Assembly (NCBI RefSeq): GCF_020880975.1
Contig: NZ_JAJIWP010000004.1
Coordinates: forward strand, 246,550 to 310,549
Length of the DNA stretch: 64,000 bases
From: Mucilaginibacter sp. UR6-1
GTDB taxonomy: Bacteria > Bacteroidota > Bacteroidia > Sphingobacteriales > Sphingobacteriaceae
Direction of reading: 5' to 3'
The notes beneath the pieces were generated by a model, which did not search any database, had not been told where the DNA came from, and was given only the letters and a program-made list of their open reading frames with translations. Position numbers and translations under genes: made by a program. Below are positions 58,971-64,000 of the stretch, piece after piece (within the stretch, counting starts at the first letter, position 1; each line of letters begins with the position of its first letter).

Positions 58971-59825
58971 ATGACAATCTGGGAAAACATAACTTACAAA
59001 ATAAAGTATGCGCAAAGCAAGCTTTTCCTGATAATCGGCATAAACGTGGCTGTTTTTTTGGCGATAAATATTCCGGGAACATTTGAATTTTGGTTCCTAA
59101 AATCAGAGCATATACAAACGTTTACTGCTGAGTATTTATACCTGCCATCTAATCTTGGTATCTTAACCAAGCGCTTTTGGACTCCGCTGACCTATATGTT
59201 CATGCACGCGGATGTGTTTCATATATTCTTCAACATGCTTTGGCTATACTGGATGGGGCAAATATTTGAGGAGTATTTAGGCACTAAGCGTACAATAGGC
59301 CTTTATATTATGGGCGGTTTGGCTGGCGCTTTATTATTTGTACTCGCATTAAACACTGTACCTGCTTTTAAAGTTGACAATGGTACCGTTGTAGGCGCTT
59401 CGGCAGGGGTAATGGCTATCATTATCGCGACAGCTACATTATTACCCAATTATACTATCTCATTGCTATTATTGGGGCCTGTTAAACTTAAGTGGTTAGC
59501 TATATTTTATGTTGTTGTTGATTTTTTGAGCACGAAATATGGCAACGCCGGTGGCAGTATAGCCCACCTGGGTGGCGCGCTGTTAGGCTTTATTTATATA
59601 AAACGCTTGCAGCGCGGCAGCGATTGGGTAGGCAGTGTTAATAACCTGTTTAAACCGAAACCAAAAATGAGGGTGGTTTCAAAAAATCCCGAAAAAAGTA
59701 CTTCATCCTATCCCGCACAGGACGAAATTGACCGTATATTAGATAAAATTTCACAAACGGGATACGATAACCTTACCCGCCAGGAAAAGGAAGTACTATT
59801 TCGCGCAAGCAAGGATGAACGCTAA
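58971..59825 (+). CDS. Rhomboid intramembrane serine protease (second of a pair)
   Basis: The 284-residue paralogue has the dyad S144 (V-G-A-S-A-G-V-M-A) and H199 (S-I-A-H-L-G-G-A-L), plus H79/H84 in F-M-H-A-D-V-F-H-I. It has a cytoplasmic C-terminal extension of about 70 residues, ending E-I-D-R-I-L-D-K-I-S-Q, absent in the first copy. Its end overlaps the next gene by 11 bp, so the three genes are probably one unit. Confidence 0.93.
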   Translation: MTIWENITYKIKYAQSKLFLIIGINVAVFLAINIPGTFEFWFLKSEHIQTFTAEYLYLPSNLGILTKRFWTPLTYMFMHADVFHIFFNMLWLYWMGQIFEEYLGTKRTIGLYIMGGLAGALLFVLALNTVPAFKVDNGTVVGASAGVMAIIIATATLLPNYTISLLLLGPVKLKWLAIFYVVVDFLSTKYGNAGGSIAHLGGALLGFIYIKRLQRGSDWVGSVNNLFKPKPKMRVVSKNPEKSTSSYPAQDEIDRILDKISQTGYDNLTRQEKEVLFRASKDER

Positions 59826-60921
59826 AAAAAAGAAAGTAAGTTTTATTGACCGCATCTTTTTATGGATAAATTACCTGCTTTGCGCCGCGCTGCTTATCAG
59901 CTACCTGGCACCGGTAATTAATCCGGCTAAAAGCTGGATCATCGCTTTTTTTGGCCTCGCTTATCCTTTTATACTTCTTGCCAACATTTTGCTTCTCGTT
60001 TACTGGCTGTTTCGCCGCAGCGCTTATATGGCGCTATCATTCATCGCGATAGCTGTAGGCTATAATGTGCTTTTCAATAACATTGGTTTTCGCTTTTCGG
60101 GCAATGGCAAAGCTACGGCCAACAGTATCAGGATACTTACCTACAATGTACATAACTTTAAACCTTACGGGCAGGAGAACGACTCGGCCACAAGGCATGA
60201 TATTTTAAAGTTGCTTGCCGAGCAGCAGGCCGATGTGATCACCTTCCAGGAGTTTTTTACCCGCAAACGCGGCAAGTATGCCCTTACCGATTCACTAACC
60301 AGGCTGATGAAAAGCAGCCATTATTATTTTAAGCCCATACACTCCAGCGAGCAGGAGGACATAGGCATGGCAGTATTCAGTAAATTCCCGATATTAAATA
60401 CCGGCTCCATTACCTTTACAAACCAAAATACCGATAACCAGTGTGTTTATGCCGATCTTGATTACAAAGGCAAAAAGTTCAGGATATATAATGTTCACTT
60501 ACAATCAGTAAACTTTGGCCCGGAGGATTATCGATATCTCGATACCGTATCACAAAAAGGTAAAGCCAGCATGACAGCCAGTCGCCGCCTTGGCGGAAAG
60601 CTAAAAAATGCCTTCATCAAACGCAGTGAGCAGGTTTTTAAGGTTAAGGAGCACGCTTCGGCATGTCCGCACCCGTACATAATTGTGGGTGATTTTAATG
60701 ACACGCCAACCTCATTCGCGGTTAACAGCATGGCTAAAGGTTTAAAAAATGCTTTCCGCGAAAAAGGCTCGGGCCTGGGGCGCACTTATAATGGCAGCTT
60801 CCCTAATTACCAGATAGACTATATCTTGGCCAGTCCGCAGTTTGACATTGCCGGCTATCGCATCATCGAAAAAAAATTATCAGATCATTATCCACTTTAC
60901 AGCGATATGGTGCTTAATTAA
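59815..60921 (+). CDS. Membrane-anchored endonuclease/exonuclease/phosphatase family protein
   Basis: The 368-residue protein has three N-terminal membrane helices (about 15-35, 42-66, 70-90) and then the EEP fold: I-R-I-L-T-Y-N-V-H-N-F, D-V-I-T-F-Q-E-F-F-T, G-D-F-N-D-T-P and S-D-H-Y-P-L-Y-S-D. Substrates range from DNA to inositol phosphates and lipids, and here the domain is outside the membrane, so nuclease action is not implied. The start overlaps the second rhomboid gene. Confidence 0.85.
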   Translation: MNAKKKKVSFIDRIFLWINYLLCAALLISYLAPVINPAKSWIIAFFGLAYPFILLANILLLVYWLFRRSAYMALSFIAIAVGYNVLFNNIGFRFSGNGKATANSIRILTYNVHNFKPYGQENDSATRHDILKLLAEQQADVITFQEFFTRKRGKYALTDSLTRLMKSSHYYFKPIHSSEQEDIGMAVFSKFPILNTGSITFTNQNTDNQCVYADLDYKGKKFRIYNVHLQSVNFGPEDYRYLDTVSQKGKASMTASRRLGGKLKNAFIKRSEQVFKVKEHASACPHPYIIVGDFNDTPTSFAVNSMAKGLKNAFREKGSGLGRTYNGSFPNYQIDYILASPQFDIAGYRIIEKKLSDHYPLYSDMVLN

Positions 60922-60960
60922 GCATCGCCCATCATGATACTTATATAAAATATGGCAGCG

Positions 60961-60995
60961 TTGGGCATACATTTAGAGGGGGTTTTGTAAGTTTG
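60961..60995 (+). promoter_or_regulatory. Bacteroidota promoter of cysS
   Basis: TTG 60961-60963, a 24-bp spacer and TAAGTTTG 60988-60995, ending 7 bp before the ATG at 61003. The spacer is longer than usual, so the -33 call is weak. Confidence 0.5.
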
Positions 60996-61002
60996 CGCTT
61001 AT

Positions 61003-62463
61003 ATGAAACAAAACTTATTTGTTTATAATACTTTAACACGTAAAAAAGAAGAATTTAAACCGCTTAACGCGCCCCATGTGGGCATGTACGTTTGCGGCCC
61101 CACTGTTTACAGCGATGTGCACATGGGCAACTGCCGCACCTATATATCATTTGACCTGATTTTCAGATACCTGCAACACCTTGGCTACAAAGTACGCTAT
61201 GTACGTAACGTTACCGATGCCGGCCACCTGGAGGGCGATGCCGATGAGGGAGAAGACAAGATCACCAAAAAGGCTAAGCTTGAAAAGCTGGAGCCGATGG
61301 AGGTAGTACAGCAATATACTGTTGGTTTTAGAGAAGTGATGAAAACCTTTAACACCCTGCCGCCAAGTATTGAACCTACCGCAACCGGCCACATTATTGA
61401 GCAAATTGAGATGGTAAAGGGCATTTTGGATAAGGGCCTGGCCTATGAGGTTGACGGATCGGTATATTTTGATGTGGAGAAATATAACAGCAGCCAGGAT
61501 TACGGTGTACTTAGCGGCCGTAACCTTGAGGATATGCTGAACAATACACGTACACTTGGCGGGCAGGACGAGAAACATGGCAAGCTTGATTTTGCCCTGT
61601 GGATAAAGGCAAAGCCCGAACACCTGATGAAATGGCCTTCGCCATGGAGTGTGGGCTTCCCGGGCTGGCATTTGGAATGCTCGGCCATGAGCCATAAATA
61701 CCTGGGCGATCAGTTTGATATTCACGGCGGCGGGTTAGATCTGGTGCCAACTCACCATACTAACGAGATAGCCCAAAACATGGCCTGCTGCGGTAAAAAC
61801 CCGGCACGTTACTGGGTGCATACCAATATGCTTACGGTTAACGGCCAAAAAATGTCAAAATCGCTGGGTAACAGCTTTTTGCCGCACGAGCTTTTTTCGG
61901 GCAACAACCACATCCTAACCAAAGGCTACAGCCCGATGATGGTACGCTTTTTTATGTTACAGGCGCATTACCGCAGCACGCTTGACTTTGGCAACGAGGC
62001 CATGGAAGCATCTGAAAAAGGCTTTAAACGCCTGATGAACGCTCTGAGTTTGCTTGATGGATTAAAGAGCAGCCCGGCTACTGAAGTGGATATACAACCG
62101 CTTATTGACCGTTGCTATGACGCCATGAATGATGATTTTAACAGCCCTGTTTTAATAGCCGAACTGTTTGAGGCATCGCGCATTATAAATTCGGTACATG
62201 ATAGCAAGTTAAAGATCGACCAAAAAAATCTTGATCTGCTTAAAAACATGATGCACACCTTTGTGTTTGATGTACTGGGTTTAAAGGATGAACAAACCGA
62301 GAATGATGACCTGCCCAAAATAATGGATTTTATTGTTGACCTGCGCAACGAGGCCAAGGTTAATAAAGACTACGCCACTTCGGACAAGATCAGGAACGGC
62401 CTGCAGCAAATAGGCTTTCAGCTAAAAGATGGCAAAGAAGGTACCACCTGGACCAAAAATTAA
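61003..62463 (+). CDS. cysS: Cysteinyl-tRNA synthetase
   Basis: The 486-residue class I synthetase charges tRNA-Cys. It has the HIGH-like V-H-M-G-N-C in G-P-T-V-Y-S-D-V-H-M-G-N, zinc Cys ligands (C-G-P-T, E-C-S-A-M-S) and K-M-S-K-S-L-G-N, plus the tRNA-binding C-terminal helical region (Y-A-T-S-D-K-I-R-N-G-L). Length is normal. It is transcribed alone after a convergent-free gap. Confidence 0.97.
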   Translation: MKQNLFVYNTLTRKKEEFKPLNAPHVGMYVCGPTVYSDVHMGNCRTYISFDLIFRYLQHLGYKVRYVRNVTDAGHLEGDADEGEDKITKKAKLEKLEPMEVVQQYTVGFREVMKTFNTLPPSIEPTATGHIIEQIEMVKGILDKGLAYEVDGSVYFDVEKYNSSQDYGVLSGRNLEDMLNNTRTLGGQDEKHGKLDFALWIKAKPEHLMKWPSPWSVGFPGWHLECSAMSHKYLGDQFDIHGGGLDLVPTHHTNEIAQNMACCGKNPARYWVHTNMLTVNGQKMSKSLGNSFLPHELFSGNNHILTKGYSPMMVRFFMLQAHYRSTLDFGNEAMEASEKGFKRLMNALSLLDGLKSSPATEVDIQPLIDRCYDAMNDDFNSPVLIAELFEASRIINSVHDSKLKIDQKNLDLLKNMMHTFVFDVLGLKDEQTENDDLPKIMDFIVDLRNEAKVNKDYATSDKIRNGLQQIGFQLKDGKEGTTWTKN

Positions 62464-62550
62464 CTGTTTATTACTGAAGGGTATAATTACATTAAATATT
62501 ATTCGTTTAAATAACATCATCAACTATTCAACATACACCAATTATTATAC

Positions 62551-63432
62551 ATGAAAAAACTATTATTAGCCGCTGGTATATTGTTAACATATAATGGGCT
62601 GGTACAAGCGCAAACCACAAGCGCAACAAGTGCTGCGCCTGCCGAGGTAAAAACCGTTATAGCCGCCGAAAATGCTTTTGAAAAATTAATAGCACGTAAA
62701 GGTATAAAAGAGGGATTTTTAGCCGTTGCTGATCCTGAAGGGATTGTATTTAAACCTAACGCGGTTAAAATAAGTGAATTTTACGGCACCATTGCCAAGC
62801 AACCGGGCTTATTAACCTGGCAGCCTAAATTTGCCCGTATATCCGCAAGTGGCGACCTGGCATTTACAGCAGGCCCATACATCTATCAAAACAGTAAAAA
62901 GGATGACGACAAAATATATGGCGAGTATGTTTCAATTTGGCGCAGCGATGCCCAGGGCAAATTAAAACTATTGATCGACCTTGGCATTCAACACCCTGAG
63001 CCTACAAAAGAAACCATTGATGACGTTAAGGACCCTGAAGCTGTAAAAGCATCAGCCAGTAAAGATCCGTTTAAGGGCAAGAACATTATTTTAGCTACCG
63101 ATAAGCAATTTAATGACGCGTTATTAAAATCAACCGCGGGTGCCTATAAAGAATTTTTAAGTCCTGAAGGCCGTTATTACTTCCCGGGCTTTGAGCCAAT
63201 GACAGGCCAGGACCAGGTAATGCGCTTTGTACAAAATCAGGCCATATATATTACAGCCGCCAGTGTTAACGCAGGCCGTTCGGCAAGCAGCGATCTGGCT
63301 TATAGCTATGGCACCGCGCGCATTAAAAAAGGCAACATAGTAAGTAACTTTAACTATGTACGTGTTTGGGAAATGGATAAAGGCCATAAATGGAATATAT
63401 TGTTAGAGATATTCTCGGCAGTTGAAAACTAA
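62551..63432 (+). CDS. Secreted protein with two NTF2-like halves
   Basis: The 293-residue protein has a signal peptide (about 1-21, V-Q-A-Q). Both halves show the NTF2/SnoaL layout: E-N-A-F-E-K-L-I-A-R-K-G and, in the second half, A-T-D-K-Q-F-N-D-A-L-L-K-S-T; each ends in a strand such as S-I-W-R-S-D and V-R-V-W-E-M-D-K-G-H-K-W. This fits a duplicated DUF4440-type domain. The ligand is unknown. A long perfect inverted repeat follows. Confidence 0.7.
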   Translation: MKKLLLAAGILLTYNGLVQAQTTSATSAAPAEVKTVIAAENAFEKLIARKGIKEGFLAVADPEGIVFKPNAVKISEFYGTIAKQPGLLTWQPKFARISASGDLAFTAGPYIYQNSKKDDDKIYGEYVSIWRSDAQGKLKLLIDLGIQHPEPTKETIDDVKDPEAVKASASKDPFKGKNIILATDKQFNDALLKSTAGAYKEFLSPEGRYYFPGFEPMTGQDQVMRFVQNQAIYITAASVNAGRSASSDLAYSYGTARIKKGNIVSNFNYVRVWEMDKGHKWNILLEIFSAVEN

Positions 63433-63443
63433 CTGAGAAACAG

Positions 63444-63500
63444 ATTTCCAAATAAAAAAGGGACAGGTAATTATTACCTGTCCCTTTTTTATTTGGAAAT
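63444..63500. terminator. 57-bp perfect palindrome, probable bidirectional terminator
   Basis: Two 27-bp perfect arms (63444-63470 and 63474-63500) around a 3-base loop TTA. It contains an A-run on one side and a T-run on the other around the GGGACAGGTAA/TTACCTGTCCC core. Confidence 0.85.
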
Positions 63501-63881
63501 AATTGTAAATGGGTTTTATTACTCTCAATCATATCTCTTTAAAGCATGCCGATTAAAATACTTGCAATAAATTCACCAAATCAAACAAACTTTATCTGTA
63601 CTAATAGTTTTATTTTAATAATTTGATAAAAAATAATGATTTTTATTGAAATAATTTTGATATTGCAATACCAAATAACAAATCAGCTATGAAATAGAAT
63701 TTAATTTCACGTCTGATGCTATTAATTTTATGCATTAAATGATTTAAAACCTATTCATTGCAGATAAAAGCTCTAACAAGCAACCTTTTATTTGTTTTTT
63801 AATTGAATAATTGAATTTATAACATCCATAAGTAAAATATTAACCCCGATTATTAAATTAACCCTAACTAAAAAACACGAA
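63501..63881. other. AT-rich gap of 381 bp before the probable ammonium transporter
   Basis: No ORF of note on either strand. A TAATTTTG at 63652-63659 fits a plus-strand -7 box but would give a leader of about 220 bases. I see no clear operator, tRNA or repeat, only runs of A and T. Confidence 0.5.
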
Positions 63882-64000
63882 ATGAAAAAAATCCTACCCT
63901 TTTTACTCCTGGTGGTGGTCGTGGTGCTCGCACTCCTCTATCCATCGGTTGACGTTACCACCATTGCCGACAGCAAGATTGACAGCGGCGATACCGCATG
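63882..64000 (+). CDS. Probable ammonium transporter, N-terminal part (partial)
   Basis: The gene runs off the window; about 39 residues are visible. A signal peptide or first helix (M-K-K-I-L-P-F-L-L-L-V-V-V-V-V-L-A) is followed by D-S-K-I-D-S-G-D-T-A. The string D-S-G-D-T-A-W is typical of the start of the first core helix of Amt/AmtB proteins. The rest is not visible, so the call is provisional. Confidence 0.55.
   Translation, partial: MKKILPFLLLVVVVVLALLYPSVDVTTIADSKIDSGDTA

Noticed and set aside
61147..61725. Minus-strand open frame of 192 codons within cysS
   Set aside because: Entirely inside a highly conserved synthetase gene; no motif of its own.
1..64000. Defence island, prophage or integrative element
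   Set aside because: No integrase, transposase, restriction, toxin-antitoxin or phage genes, no tRNA-bordered repeats and no long stretch of foreign-looking genes seen.

Overview
The window reads as a chromosomal segment of a Bacteroidota bacterium, most likely a Sphingobacteriaceae member close to Mucilaginibacter or Pedobacter. The indications are promoters of the type TTG plus TAnnTTTG and almost no Shine-Dalgarno sites. Others are a T9SS type-B sorting domain protein, DUF4270 and DUF4197 lipoproteins, a TonB-dependent receptor, a LytS/LytTR pair, a 938-residue CarB without its regulatory domain, and the conserved order HU / TPR protein / tiny basic protein / RNase G. I see no rRNA, tRNA, insertion sequence, prophage or CRISPR. 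The content is mostly housekeeping, with small accessory or regulatory clusters between.

Layout. 1-4.3 kb: the end of a PafA-type alkaline phosphatase, a secreted serine hydrolase and a dipeptidyl peptidase IV. 4.3-12.3 kb: nucleic acid maintenance (ssb, mutY, HU, a TPR protein, a 29-residue mS38/bS22-like protein, RNase G, radA), then small secreted and membrane proteins. 12.3-20 kb: carB, a TonB-like protein, panD and panC, a lone GT5 N-domain protein and a DUF4270 lipoprotein. 20-27.6 kb: glmS, oxyR, an FNR-type reductase with an MDR oxidoreductase, and a LytS/LytTR two-component pair. 27.6-37 kb: trehalose synthesis facing an MscS channel, a TonB receptor with an SRPBCC protein, a sorbosone-dehydrogenase-like lipoprotein and a large T9SS cargo protein. 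37-45.3 kb: csaA, SdpI-like, tadA, sodA, a regulator/creD cluster with matching palindromes, a ferritin-like protein, rlmD and a PRTase. 45.3-54.3 kb: a possible small RNA locus, a thioredoxin, a Gln/Arg repeat protein, a 2-oxoglutarate oxygenase, LysE, YceI, and a phosphate cluster (PhoR-like kinase, DUF47, Pit). 54.3-64 kb: a serine hydrolase with a GH3 remnant, mutL, two rhomboids, a nuclease-family protein, cysS, and the start of a probable ammonium transporter.

Most interesting signals. (1) A palindromic repeat is inserted in frame in radA. (2) AAAGTACTTT palindromes lie at the same distance from the -7 box before a membrane protein/winged-helix regulator pair and before creD. (3) A PhoB/PhoP-like direct repeat (TTAACA-N5-TTAACA) stands upstream of the -7 box of the DUF47-Pit operon. 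(4) A set of intergenic elements is built from 7- or 8-bp units, two of them mirrored into long inverted repeats. (5) A 29-codon gene lies between the TPR protein and RNase G genes. (6) A 45-bp tandem repeat expands the tail of a secreted protein. I do not claim a new defence or mobile system, because I see none. Function calls rest on recognised motifs and remembered family features, not on database searches.
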